Source: Chlorobiaceae bacterium (GTDB lineage: Bacteria; Bacteroidota; Chlorobiia; Chlorobiales; Chlorobiaceae). From it: a DNA stretch of 64,000 nucleotides. Positions within the stretch are counted from its first letter, which is position 1. Each line of letters opens with the position of its first letter. Positions 9,003 to 17,307 of the stretch are shown here, one piece after another. The stretch lies in the NCBI GenBank assembly GCA_013334485.1, contig JAAXXL010000005.1:1-64000 (forward strand). Direction: 5' to 3'. The notes below the pieces were generated by a model that worked only from the letters and a program-made list of their open reading frames with translations, was not told where the DNA came from and made no database searches. A program made the translations under genes and the position numbers.

Positions 9003-9995
9003 TTATTGATGCCATTTCAGATAGATTCCACCCCAGGTGTAACCTGCGCCAAAGCTTACCAGAACAAGGTTTGAGCCTTTATGCAGTTTTTGCTCTTCGT
9101 CAAGCTCGGCAAGGCAGATCGGGATGGTTCCCGCTGTTGTGTTGCCGTAACGGCCGACATTTGAAACTACTTTGGCATCATCAAGCCCCATCCGTTCGGC
9201 TGTTGCGTTGATGATTCTCTGATTGGCCTGATGGGGAACAAGATAGTCGATGTCATCAGCAGTAAGCTTGTTGCGGGTCATGATCTCTTCGGCAACATTG
9301 GCCATTGATATAACGGCTGATTTGAAAACCTGCTTCCCGTCCTGATAGATATAGTGCATTTTCCTGTCAACCGTCTCATGGGAAGCCGGATGACGGCTTC
9401 CTCCTCCGGTCATGAGCAGATGGTCGGTACCGGTTTCACCATCGGCGTACATGCGTGCATCAAGAATGCCGAACCCCTCTTCCGTGGCCGGTTCAAGGAT
9501 GACTCCGCCGGCGCCGTCACCAAACAGGATCGCCGTTGAGCGGTCGGTATAGTCAATAACTGCCGACATCTTGTCGGCGCCGATGACCATGATTTTTTTG
9601 TGGAGGCCTGATTCGATAAATTTTGATGCAGTCTGCAGTGCATAGAGGAAGCCGGAGCAGGCGGCATTAAGGTCGAAGGCCCAGGCGTTCTTTGCTCCAA
9701 TGATACTCTGGGTAAAACATGCCGTTGAGGGGAAGAGCATGTCCGGGGTCATGGTGGCAACAATGATCAGTTCGATATCGTCAGCCGATATTCCTCTTTT
9801 CTCAAGAAGCTGCCGTGCAACCTCTCCACACATGTAGGATGTCGCTTTTTCCGGGTCTCTGAGTATACGGCGTTCACTGATGCCCGTTCTTGCTCGAATC
9901 CACTCATCATTGGTTTCAAGCATGAGTTCGAGATCGTGATTGCTCAGAACAGAATCTGGTAGATATTTGGCTGTTGCCGTAATTACAGCTTTCAT
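9003..9995 (-). CDS. fabH: 3-oxoacyl-ACP synthase III (KAS III)
   Basis: FabH starts fatty-acid synthesis by condensing acetyl-CoA with malonyl-ACP. Counting from the ATG at 9995 ([13 protein letters not shown]) gives 330 residues, with active cysteine C113 in [11 protein letters not shown], histidine in VPHQANQRI and asparagine in GNTTAGTIP. An earlier in-frame start at 10031 would add 12 unrelated residues. It follows plsX in the operon, as in many bacteria. Confidence 0.95.
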   Translation of the reverse strand: MKAVITATAKYLPDSVLSNHDLELMLETNDEWIRARTGISERRILRDPEKATSYMCGEVARQLLEKRGISADDIELIIVATMTPDMLFPSTACFTQSIIGAKNAWAFDLNAACSGFLYALQTASKFIESGLHKKIMVIGADKMSAVIDYTDRSTAILFGDGAGGVILEPATEEGFGILDARMYADGETGTDHLLMTGGGSRHPASHETVDRKMHYIYQDGKQVFKSAVISMANVAEEIMTRNKLTADDIDYLVPHQANQRIINATAERMGLDDAKVVSNVGRYGNTTAGTIPICLAELDEEQKLHKGSNLVLVSFGAGYTWGGIYLKWHQ

Positions 9996-10091
9996 AGGTT
10001 GTATGCTGTTGTGTGCTGCTGGATGTAACAAAAGTAGCCCTACAGCTCAAGAGTGACGCCTCGGCTGTATCGGGTGCGGATAGATAAGCGT

Positions 10092-11117
10092 TTACTCGTC
10101 GTTCAGGATTTCTGCAATATGAGCATTAACCCTTTTTTCAACCATATGTTCAGCCATGTAGATCATGTTTTTGATCGCTATTGATGAGGATCTGCCGTGG
10201 CCGACTATGGAGATGCCGTCAACACCGAGAAAGGGTACGCCGCCGAATTTTTCGACATCAAAGGGTTCGAACATCGCTTTGAACATATCGGAGGTTATTT
10301 TAGCGGTACTCTGGTCAATTTCACCTGATGCCATGAGTTTTTCCAGTGAGGCTTTGAGCAGGGTGCCAAGAAACTCGGGAATGCTTTCGCCAAACTTGAG
10401 AATGGTATTGCCGACAACTCCGTCACAGACAACAATGGTCGCTTCACCTTTAAGAATATCATGCCCTTCAATATTTCCCTTGAAGGTGATTTTCCCTTTG
10501 CGATCAGCTTCCTTGAGCAGCCGATAAGTCTGTTTGAGTGTTTCAGATCCTTTCCCCTCCTCCTCTCCGATATTGAGAAGACCGGTAACCGGCTTTTCGA
10601 TGCCGGCGCCATATCGCTGGTAGATGGTGAGCATTTCGGCAAACTGCACCAGATTTTCAGGCTTGCAGTCTACGTTGGCTCCTACATCAACGATATTGGT
10701 CAATCCCTCTCCTATCCGGGGGAAATAGGCATAGATGGTTGGACGAAGTACTCCGGGTAACCTGCCGAGAACAAAGAGCGATGCTGCCATTTGAGCGCCG
10801 GTGTTCCCTGCGCTGACAAAAGCGTCAGCCTTTTTTTCCTTGCAGAGCTGAAGACCCTTGACCAGAGATGATTGCTGTTTTGTTTTGACGGCAGTGGCTG
10901 GAATGTCATCCATAGTCACCACTTCAGGGGCGTGCAGGAATTTCAGGTTTAGCGAGCTGATATCGTAAGAAGCAAGCAGAGGCTCAACTTTGTCCGCCTG
11001 CCCGATAAGTACGATTTCAAATCTGTTGCCACTCTCCTGTAAAGCCTGAACAGTTCCCTCGATCACACAGGCGGGAGCGTTGTCTCCGCCCATGGCGTCA
11101 ACAGCAATAGTCAACAT
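10092..11117 (-). CDS. plsX: Phosphate acyltransferase PlsX
   Basis: PlsX makes acyl-phosphate from acyl-ACP, the acyl donor used by PlsY in phospholipid synthesis. The 341-residue protein opens with the family hallmark [12 protein letters not shown] and contains VSAGNTGA and IEGHDI. It lies between rpmF and fabH, the classical order linking ribosome, fatty-acid and phospholipid synthesis. No membrane segment is present, in line with a peripheral membrane enzyme. Confidence 0.96.
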   Translation of the reverse strand: MLTIAVDAMGGDNAPACVIEGTVQALQESGNRFEIVLIGQADKVEPLLASYDISSLNLKFLHAPEVVTMDDIPATAVKTKQQSSLVKGLQLCKEKKADAFVSAGNTGAQMAASLFVLGRLPGVLRPTIYAYFPRIGEGLTNIVDVGANVDCKPENLVQFAEMLTIYQRYGAGIEKPVTGLLNIGEEEGKGSETLKQTYRLLKEADRKGKITFKGNIEGHDILKGEATIVVCDGVVGNTILKFGESIPEFLGTLLKASLEKLMASGEIDQSTAKITSDMFKAMFEPFDVEKFGGVPFLGVDGISIVGHGRSSSIAIKNMIYMAEHMVEKRVNAHIAEILNDE

Positions 11118-11145
11118 GATTGGGGTGTTTGTCTTGTTAGGGTGA

Positions 11146-11337
11146 TCAGCTATTTGACAACTTTGCGACTATTGATCTGCCACGGTAGAAACCGCAGTGG
11201 CGGCATGCGCGATGCGGAAGGGTTGGTTCACCGCAGTTAGAACAGTTAACCGTTGTTGCCGGTTTTGTTCTTGCATTGAACTGGGCTCGTCTTTTATCCC
11301 TTCTGGATTTTGACATTTTGGCTTTAGGATTTGCCAT
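11146..11337 (-). CDS. rpmF: 50S ribosomal protein L32
   Basis: A 63-residue basic protein starting with [17 protein letters not shown], with a zinc-ribbon of two CxxC pairs (CSNCGEP and CRHCGFY). All four cysteines are present, so this is the zinc-binding (C+) form. It lies directly after the yceD-like gene and before plsX, the conserved yceD-rpmF-plsX order. Confidence 0.96.
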   Translation of the reverse strand: MANPKAKMSKSRRDKRRAQFNARTKPATTVNCSNCGEPTLPHRACRHCGFYRGRSIVAKLSNS

Positions 11338-11362
11338 GACTGTCCTCTTTATTTATAATCAG

Positions 11363-11890
11363 TTAACAATACTTGTTTTTCAGTTTTCCGAGCGACTCCT
11401 GCCATGAAGTTGCCTCTTCGTCATCGGCGATTTCATCAGCATCATCACTTCTGTAGAGCCTGCACTCCGGATTATCCGAACAGGTTACTTTCATTGGTAT
11501 CGAAAGCAGCAGTGTTTCCCTGACATCTTCAGAGATATCAAGGGTTGTCGCATTGCTCTCAATGATTCGGTAATCTTCCTCAGCGGATTGAACAGCTTCA
11601 GGATGTTCACCGAAAACATAATATATACGGTATGATCCTGCAAGAGCTTTTGATGCAGGCGAAAGGCATATGTCACAGGTGAAATCGGCTGTTGCCGAAG
11701 TTTCAACCGTCACCCTGGCCTCCCGTTCACTTTTCTCGACCATCGCCCGCACATTGATCATCCCGGTGAAACCGGCTTCGGTCAACTGAAGATCTTTGAA
11801 ATCTATAGGCGCACAGGTGAAATCAAATTCATGGGTTCCCTGCTCAAGACCCGCAAGCGGGATCTCTATCAGTTTTTTTTCTTTATGCAT
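11363..11890 (-). CDS. DUF177 (YceD-family) protein
   Basis: A 175-residue acidic protein of the YceD/DUF177 family, found next to rpmF in most bacteria. It has ADFTCDICLSPASKAL, a likely CxxC metal site, and a second Cys pair in CSDNPECRLY. The family has been linked to 23S rRNA accumulation in some species; no enzymatic activity is known. It is the first gene of the lipid operon, whose promoter should lie in the AT-rich 11891-12050 stretch, divergent from tRNA-Asn. Confidence 0.88.
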   Translation of the reverse strand: MHKEKKLIEIPLAGLEQGTHEFDFTCAPIDFKDLQLTEAGFTGMINVRAMVEKSEREARVTVETSATADFTCDICLSPASKALAGSYRIYYVFGEHPEAVQSAEEDYRIIESNATTLDISEDVRETLLLSIPMKVTCSDNPECRLYRSDDADEIADDEEATSWQESLGKLKNKYC

Positions 11891-12065
11891 TGTCCCCTCT
11901 TTTCAGTAAAAGAACACCAATGTACAAAAATTATTATGGAAAATGAAAAGCTTGAACACCACAACTTCAAGGAAAAAGCATAAAAAAACGCAATGCGGGT
12001 TTGTATTTCAAAAATCCGGATGTATATTATCTGCCCATTAGCACACCATAGCTGATGAACAAGAT

Positions 12066-12137
12066 TCCGCGATAGCTCAATGGTAGAGCATGCGACTGTT
12101 AATCGCAGGGTTGCAGGTTCGAGTCCTGCTCGCGGAG
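12066..12137 (+). tRNA. tRNA-Asn (anticodon GTT)
   Basis: The cloverleaf can be drawn in full. The acceptor stem is TCCGCGA (12066-12072) with TCGCGGA (12130-12136) and a G discriminator at 12137. The anticodon stem is TGCGA/TCGCA around the loop CTGTTAA, with GTT at 12098-12100. The T arm is GCAGG-TTCGAGT-CCTGC. CCA is not encoded. It is followed at once by a strong terminator. Confidence 0.97.
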
Positions 12138-12140
12138 CTG

Positions 12141-12177
12141 AAAAAAGCAGAAGTATCGAAAGATCTTCTGCTTTTTT
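12141..12177 (+). terminator. Rho-independent terminator after tRNA-Asn
   Basis: The stem GCAGAAG/CTTCTGC is flanked by AAAAAA and TTTTTT, with further pairing (ATC/GAT) inside the loop. The T-run on the plus strand fits termination of the tRNA transcript. Confidence 0.88.
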
Positions 12178-12316
12178 GTTTTTAGCCCAATCGAGCTAAT
12201 ATACTCTGCCCTCTTTTTTTTATCTGCGTCACCCTTCCTCACGATTTGCAAGCATGAATGGTAATTACTATTCTTTCTGAGGGTGTCAAGGATCCGAAAT
12301 TTCAAATGAATGGAAT

Positions 12317-12799
12317 ATGTTAACGCTGGTACGTGAGATGAACATTCCGGGATTGATGCGGAACAGGCGCTTTGCGGTTTTGCTGTTCTTGATGATGGTG
12401 CTGGTCAGTGGCTGTTCCCGCCAAATGGTAAGAACCGAAAAGGTCAAAGCCTTGATTGGTACAACCTGGAGGGCCGCTGAAATTAACGGTGTTCGGGTCG
12501 TTTTTTTGCCTCGTCAGCAGCTTGATATCGCTCTTGTTCTTTACCGGCAGGGTCATATCCGGGGATACACCGGGTGCAATTCGTTTATGGGGAGGTATAG
12601 CCGAAATGTTGATCTTTTGAGTTTTACGCCTGAGGAACGCACTGATATGAGATGTTCGCCCGAGATCATGGCAAGAGAGCGGGAGTTTATCAAGGCTCTT
12701 CGTGAGGTTTCTCGATATGAGATATCCGGCTCAATTTTGAAGCTTTTCAGTAAAGATGGCCGGAAAGTAGTTGAACTGATCGCTGTCAGGGCATATTGA
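12317..12799 (+). CDS. META-domain (HslJ-like) lipoprotein
   Basis: A protein of up to 160 residues. A basic start and hydrophobic run (FAVLLFLMMVLVSGC) end in a lipobox cysteine, so it is probably a lipoprotein. The mature part is a META domain with the hallmark W...GYTGCNSFMGRY, a methionine-cysteine pair (DMRCSPE) and E-REFIKAL. HslJ-type proteins are linked to heat and antibiotic tolerance, without a defined reaction. In-frame ATGs at 12317, 12338 and 12356 are all possible starts, and no clear ribosome-binding site decides between them. It appears to be a single-gene unit. Confidence 0.82.
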   Translation: MLTLVREMNIPGLMRNRRFAVLLFLMMVLVSGCSRQMVRTEKVKALIGTTWRAAEINGVRVVFLPRQQLDIALVLYRQGHIRGYTGCNSFMGRYSRNVDLLSFTPEERTDMRCSPEIMAREREFIKALREVSRYEISGSILKLFSKDGRKVVELIAVRAY

Positions 12800-12841
12800 A
12801 GTAGAGAGCCTTGGCGGGGCTTGCAGATGCCCGACCCGTTC

Positions 12842-12869
12842 TTGCATGCTTCCGGTATTTTTTTATATT
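12842..12869 (+). promoter_or_regulatory. Candidate promoter of leu leader/leuA
   Basis: TTGCAT (12842-12847) and TATATT (12864-12869) are 16 bases apart, about 40 bases before the leader peptide start. This is a sigma-70-like match seen by eye only; the consensus of this group is not well defined. Confidence 0.3.
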
Positions 12870-12911
12870 TCAAAAAAGTTAAATACACCGTTTTTATTGC
12901 TGACAGATACC

Positions 12912-12995
12912 ATGTTCAGATCAACTAACCTCAACCTGCTGCTTGCCCCTGGCCTGCTACAGAGCATTCCGGCTCAGAGTGGTTGTGGTTTTTAG
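12912..12995 (+). CDS. Leucine-rich leader peptide of leuA
   Basis: A 27-codon frame starts with ATG at 12912 and ends TAG at 12993-12995. Its product begins MFRSTNLNLLLAPGLL, with six leucines among residues 7-16 and none after. It lies about 100 bases before leuA and directly before a terminator-like hairpin, the layout of amino-acid biosynthetic attenuators where ribosome stalling at regulatory codons controls read-through. No strong ribosome-binding site is visible. The attenuator role is an inference from composition and position. Confidence 0.65.
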   Translation: MFRSTNLNLLLAPGLLQSIPAQSGCGF

Positions 12996-13027
12996 TTTGT
13001 TTTTTTACAGCAGAGAAAAACAGTGTT

Positions 13028-13060
13028 AAAGCCGCCTCCCTCTCAGGGTTGGTGGCTTTT
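13028..13060 (+). promoter_or_regulatory. Attenuator-like hairpin before leuA
   Basis: AAAGCCGCC pairs with GGTGGCTTT (one G-T pair), extended inside by CCC/GGG around TCTCA, and is followed by TTTTATC. A CAGCAG at 13008-13013 could instead pair with the CTGCTG formed by leucine codons at 12936-12941. That would give the alternative structures an attenuator needs. Confidence 0.55.
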
Positions 13061-13095
13061 ATCGTTTAAAGATGACAAACGGAGGATAAAGAGTA

Positions 13096-14778
13096 ATGAA
13101 AAAGATGAATTTCAGAAAATATGCACCATACCCGGCAGTCGATATGCCCGAAAGAGCCTGGCCGGACATGCGTATTACCAAAGCACCGATATGGAGCAGT
13201 GTCGATCTTCGTGACGGTAATCAGGCTCTGCCGATTCCGATGAGTGTAGACGAAAAGGTCGCCATGTTTCAACTTCTGGTTTCCGTCGGCTTCAAGGAGA
13301 TTGAGGTCGGATTTCCATCTGCTTCGGCGACCGAGTTTGCATTTGTTCGCAGGCTTATTGAGCAGGGGCTTATTCCTGACGATGTTACTATTCAGGTTCT
13401 GACCCAGGCGCGCGAGCATCTTATCCGCAAGACCTTTGATGCAATCAGTGGCGCAAAGCATGCAATTGTCCATCTTTATAATTCAACCTCCCGTTTGCAG
13501 AGGGATGTCGTATTCAGGAAAAACAGAGAGGAGATCAAGGCGATTGCAATCGAGGGCACGGCTCTTGTCCGGCGCCTCAAGGATGAGTGTGGTAGTGACG
13601 GTATCCGTTTTGAGTACAGTCCGGAAAGTTTTACCGGTACGGAGCTTGATTATGCTCTTGAAGTCTGTCATGCAGTCATGGACACATGGGGGGCTTCGGC
13701 GGAGAACAAAGTCATTCTTAACCTTCCCTCAACGGTTGAAATGTCAACACCCAATATTTATGCTGATCGTATTGAGTGGTTTGCCCGTAATCTTAAAAAC
13801 CGTGAGGCTGTTCTGATCAGTGTTCATGCCCATAATGACAGGGGGACGGCTGTGGCTACGGCAGAATTGGCCATGATGGCCGGAGCTGACCGGGTTGAAG
13901 GGGCGCTTTTTGGTAATGGTGAACGGTGTGGAAACATGGATATCGTGATCATGGCGCTTAATCTTCTCACCCAGGGGATCGATCCCGAGCTTGATCTGTC
14001 GGATCTGCCCCGGATTCGTGAAATCTACCAGCGGTGCACCCGAATGGAGATTCACTCCCGTCATCCCTATGCCGGTGATCTTGTCTACACCGCTTTTTCC
14101 GGATCGCATCAGGACGCTATCAGTAAAGGGATGAAAGCTCAACCGCAGTCACCCGGCGGCTTGTGGGCGGTTCCCTATCTGCCGATAGACCCGGAGGATG
14201 TGGGGTGCAGTTACGAGGCGATTGTGCGTATCAACAGTCAGTCAGGAAAGGGAGGTGTAGCCTATGTACTTGAAAAAGATTACGGAATTCAGATACCAAA
14301 GTGGATGCAGCCTGACTTTGCCGAAGCCGTTCAGGCTGTTGCTGACCGCACAGGAATTGAGCTTTCGACGGAACAGATTCACGATTTGTTTCATGCGGAG
14401 TATGTAAAGCTAATTGAGCCGGTGATTCTCAAGAAGTGCCATATCAGTTTTGATGATGAGGATCTTCAGCGCAATGATGAAGAGGCTACTCTCATAACTG
14501 CTGTTGTACAGATGAAAGAGCAGGAGTTCTCTTTTGACGCCAGGGGTAACGGGCCGCTTGATGCGTTTGTCAAGGGGATCATCAATGCAAGCGGTCTTGA
14601 ATTCAGTGTCGATGAGTATGCCGAGCATGCAATCGGCCGAAGTGCCGGTGCTCAGGCTATAGCCTACATCAAGATTTGCTGTGCAGATGGTCGCATCGCT
14701 TACGGTGCCGGTATTGATTCCAACATTAGTCTTGCCTCCATCAAGGCCATTGTCAGCGCCCTGAATCGGCTTCCGTAA
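13096..14778 (+). CDS. leuA: 2-isopropylmalate synthase (long type)
   Basis: LeuA joins acetyl-CoA and 2-oxoisovalerate, the first committed step of leucine synthesis. The 560-residue protein matches the longer form of the enzyme. The HMGL-like barrel starts with DLRDGNQALP, with the metal-binding H-x-H in SVHAHNDRG and GNGERCGNMD. The C-terminal part from about 430 is the leucine-sensing regulatory domain, ending DSNISLASIKAIVSALNRL. A GGAGG site (13081-13085) lies 10 bases before the ATG. It is transcribed alone, behind the leucine leader and hairpin; other leu genes are not in this window. Confidence 0.94.
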   Translation: MKKMNFRKYAPYPAVDMPERAWPDMRITKAPIWSSVDLRDGNQALPIPMSVDEKVAMFQLLVSVGFKEIEVGFPSASATEFAFVRRLIEQGLIPDDVTIQVLTQAREHLIRKTFDAISGAKHAIVHLYNSTSRLQRDVVFRKNREEIKAIAIEGTALVRRLKDECGSDGIRFEYSPESFTGTELDYALEVCHAVMDTWGASAENKVILNLPSTVEMSTPNIYADRIEWFARNLKNREAVLISVHAHNDRGTAVATAELAMMAGADRVEGALFGNGERCGNMDIVIMALNLLTQGIDPELDLSDLPRIREIYQRCTRMEIHSRHPYAGDLVYTAFSGSHQDAISKGMKAQPQSPGGLWAVPYLPIDPEDVGCSYEAIVRINSQSGKGGVAYVLEKDYGIQIPKWMQPDFAEAVQAVADRTGIELSTEQIHDLFHAEYVKLIEPVILKKCHISFDDEDLQRNDEEATLITAVVQMKEQEFSFDARGNGPLDAFVKGIINASGLEFSVDEYAEHAIGRSAGAQAIAYIKICCADGRIAYGAGIDSNISLASIKAIVSALNRLP

Positions 14779-14786
14779 TATTGTTT

Positions 14787-14818
14787 TTCACCGGTATGAC
14801 AAGCGCCATACCGGTGAA
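14787..14818 (+). terminator. Perfect 12-bp hairpin downstream of leuA
   Basis: TTCACCGGTATG (14787-14798) and CATACCGGTGAA (14807-14818) are perfect inverted copies around an 8-base loop. The plus-strand side is followed by CAGGCTCTCTTTT rather than an immediate T-run, so it may be a weak terminator or an mRNA 3' end stabiliser. It lies between the convergent leuA and usp genes. Confidence 0.5.
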
Positions 14819-14876
14819 CAGGCTCTCTTTTCAGTCCGCCTTGCGCTATCAGAAGAGCGCTGAAGCGATGTTGAGG

Positions 14877-15338
14877 TTATTTTGGAGCTGAAGGAATGAC
14901 AATAACCGGGCAGGATGCCTTTCTTATGACACCTTCAGAAACGCTGCCAATGAGGAGATGGTAAAGTGCCCCATGCCCATGGGAGCCGAGCATGATCATA
15001 TCGGCACTGTTTTTTCTGCTCTCCTCAATAATGGCCTCAACCTCATTGTTGTGTGTCAGGATGATGGATGTCTCAATACCCCTTCCTTGCAGCCTGATGG
15101 AGATTTCAAGCAGCTTTTCTGTCGCAGTTTCAGAGCAGTGCTGAATGGCGCCCCTCTGGAAGGGAGTGTCAGGATTCGGTATGATTTCCGATTCGGCAAC
15201 GACATCCATGACCGGAGAGAGGGGCGCCATCGCATGAAGCAGAAAAACTTTTGCAGGCAGGGTCAGTGCAAGTTTTTCTGCTTCAACAATAACGCTCTCG
15301 GCAGATATGGAAAAATCAACAGCCACAAGAAGCTTCAT
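14877..15338 (-). CDS. Universal stress protein (UspA family)
   Basis: A 153-residue Usp domain from the ATG at 15338. The first strand MKLLVAVDFSISAESV and the ATP-binding LGSHGHGALYHLLIGSVSEG (G-x2-G-x9-G-S) are both clear, so it is probably the nucleotide-binding type. The open frame runs further upstream (to 15470), but the added 44 residues do not resemble the family. Usp proteins accumulate under stress; the partner here is unknown. A Pmp3-like gene lies 61 bases upstream on the same strand, so the two may be co-transcribed. Confidence 0.88.
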   Translation of the reverse strand: MKLLVAVDFSISAESVIVEAEKLALTLPAKVFLLHAMAPLSPVMDVVAESEIIPNPDTPFQRGAIQHCSETATEKLLEISIRLQGRGIETSIILTHNNEVEAIIEESRKNSADMIMLGSHGHGALYHLLIGSVSEGVIRKASCPVIVIPSAPK

Positions 15339-15399
15339 GGCACTCCTGGTCACGTCTGTGCAGGCAAAAAGAGAGTTCCGGCCCTGAATTGAGAGCGTT

Positions 15400-15570
15400 T
15401 CAGGCCTTTGCCTGGCGTTTTTCCTGGGATATAAGGAAAAGTGCTGCGGCAACACCAGGCAGCCATCCAAAAACTGTCAGGATGCCTGTCAGCATGATTG
15501 TTCCGGCCTCTTTGTTTGTAACTGCGGCTGGAGGAAGAATCACGGCAAGAACCAGTCTGCGAATGTCCAT
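15400..15570 (-). CDS. Pmp3/YqaE-family small membrane protein
   Basis: A 56-residue protein with two hydrophobic segments and the family signature: RLVLAVILPPAAV, then ILTVFGWLPGVAAALFLI, then a charged tail. AAGGA lies 11 bases before the ATG at 15570. Pmp3/UPF0057 proteins are tiny inner-membrane proteins linked to salt or low-temperature tolerance in plants and yeast; the bacterial role is uncertain. The usual glycine-rich turn between the helices is replaced by TNKEAGTIM. It lies upstream of the universal stress gene on the same strand, which suggests a small stress unit. Confidence 0.8.
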   Translation of the reverse strand: MDIRRLVLAVILPPAAVTNKEAGTIMLTGILTVFGWLPGVAAALFLISQEKRQAKA

Positions 15571-15866
15571 AGTTGAGTTTCCTTGTTAAAAAATTAAATA
15601 ATTCAAAATTAATACATAAACAGTCAACAAGCAATGCAAAAACACTAATACGGCAGGAGCCGCTCTTTCGGGAATCTCAATTTATTTGTTCATTCTTGTG
15701 AGTCTCTGCATGAGGTAACAAAATGATGCAGCCGAATGCCCTGTTTTAGCAGAAGAGTTTTTGCTTCATTTGCATTTTGTTTCTAAAATTGTAAATTACA
15801 TTCCCTTCGATAATAATCCTGAGTAAAACGAATACTCTTGATTTGTGAACATAAATTAGAAACAAC

Positions 15867-16175
15867 TTGCTTAATAAAGTTCATCCCGACGTGGTGTTGG
15901 ATGATGTTGATGAGGTCATTGACGAGCCGAATTTTAATAACTACAATACCTCACCAGACCCGCCCAGTCCTTATGCCGACCTTGAGAAGAAGTATCGAAA
16001 AAATCGGTTTAACAAAATCAGAACCAAAAGCAGCTCCGACAGTTTTGGTGTAAGCGGTGCAGGAAAGCATCCTTTCCCAAAAAGTGCAGACGGAAACAAG
16101 CCTCATAAAAGAAAGCCGAAGAAAAAAACTTTTTCAAAGGTATCCCGCGCTCCTTCAGGCAACCGTAACGCATAA
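15867..16175 (+). CDS. Hypothetical basic-tailed protein
   Basis: An open frame of 102 codons with no internal methionine, so it would have to start at TTG 15867 or a later GTG. The first 40 residues are acidic and proline/asparagine rich (DDVDEVIDEP, SPDPPSPYADLEKKY). The rest is strongly basic (NKPHKRKPKKKTFSK), suggesting nucleic-acid binding or a disordered tail. I recognise no family. There is no clear ribosome-binding site, so it may not be a real gene. Codon choice resembles coding sequence more than the overlapping frame does. Confidence 0.4.
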   Translation: MLNKVHPDVVLDDVDEVIDEPNFNNYNTSPDPPSPYADLEKKYRKNRFNKIRTKSSSDSFGVSGAGKHPFPKSADGNKPHKRKPKKKTFSKVSRAPSGNRNA

Positions 16176-16456
16176 GGCCTCTCCGCTCCTTTGATTTTCT
16201 TGCATAAAGGGATTGGTGCGTCCCGTTTTAATAGCTTAACAATCGTTACTTCCCTCCGCCGGAGCTTTTAATTTGCCCGTCATTGTTCCCGCTTGCCATC
16301 AGATTTTTATTTTGATGGAGATCCCTCATTGTTTGATCTCTTAAAAGAAGAACCGTACTATTTGGATGCGCCCGGTATCCAATTCATTGTATCCGCAATG
16401 ACACTGGTTGTTACGATATTTTCGTTTATATCGCGGAACAAATTAGCGCTGCCCTT

Positions 16457-17287
16457 ATGACATTTGAAATACAGGCGCATAGAGGCGCCAGATCCTTTTT
16501 TCCTGAAAATACCCTGCAAGCCTTTTGCAAGGCTGCGGACCTTGGCGTTCGCGTATTGGAGCTTGATCTGGTCGTTTCTCAAGATCATGAGATTCTGGTC
16601 TCGCACGATCCCTGGCTCTCGGGACCTCTTTGTTCTGACCCTGCCGGACGTCCTCTTGGCAGTGAAGAGGGGATGAACCACCTTGTCTACCGTATGCCTT
16701 ATGCCGATATTTCCGCTTTTGACTGTGGCGGCTTGCACCCCTCTTTTCCTCTTCAACAGCGAGTTTCTGCCTGCAAGCCCCTGCTTTCAACTGTTTTCAG
16801 TGAAGTTGACCGATATATGGCATTGGCGGGTATGAAGGGGCGGATGCTCTATAATCTGGAGCTGAAATCCTGGCCGGACAAGGATGGCGTTTTTCATCCC
16901 GCACCAGAACTCTATGCGGCGCTTGTTCTCCGGATTGTTGATGAGGCATTGATGTCCGAGCAGGTTCGTCTTCAGTCTTTCGATTACCGGGTGCTCAGGG
17001 CGGCATGGAAGCAGAACCCCAAGCTTGTTTATGGCCTTTTAATCGAAAAGCGAGAGCATCTTGATCGTTATCTCCGGCAGTTGGGTTTTTTGCCCCGCTA
17101 TCTCAATCCCCATTTTTCTTTTGTGGACCGTCAACTTGCAGAATATCTCCATGCAGAGAAGATCGGCATGATTCCCTGGACGGTTAACCGGCCTGAAGAT
17201 ATGTTGGAGATGAAGCAGCTCGGAGCGGAAGGAATTATAACAGATTATCCCGAAGTGGCGTTGACCCTTGCTGCTCTTCGGGATTGA
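16457..17287 (+). CDS. Glycerophosphodiester phosphodiesterase
   Basis: A 276-residue GDPD-family protein that should hydrolyse glycerophosphodiesters to glycerol-3-phosphate and an alcohol. The catalytic and metal residues are visible: H8-R9-G10, PENT, ELDLVV (E and D) and VSHDP. There is no signal peptide, so it is of the cytoplasmic UgpQ-like type rather than the periplasmic GlpQ type. It is followed by the convergent batD-like gene only 20 bases away. The 280 bases upstream hold no recognisable feature. Confidence 0.9.
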   Translation: MTFEIQAHRGARSFFPENTLQAFCKAADLGVRVLELDLVVSQDHEILVSHDPWLSGPLCSDPAGRPLGSEEGMNHLVYRMPYADISAFDCGGLHPSFPLQQRVSACKPLLSTVFSEVDRYMALAGMKGRMLYNLELKSWPDKDGVFHPAPELYAALVLRIVDEALMSEQVRLQSFDYRVLRAAWKQNPKLVYGLLIEKREHLDRYLRQLGFLPRYLNPHFSFVDRQLAEYLHAEKIGMIPWTVNRPEDMLEMKQLGAEGIITDYPEVALTLAALRD

Positions 17288-17307
17288 TGCAGGGCCTTGC
17301 TATCAAT

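Noticed and set aside
12912-13060. T-box or riboswitch before leuA
   Set aside because: I see no T-box consensus or ligand-binding motif; a leucine-rich reading frame explains the region better.
15350-15634. 94-codon minus-strand frame next to usp
   Set aside because: It is in the wrong frame for the Pmp3-like gene at 15400-15570, which has the family signature and a ribosome-binding site.
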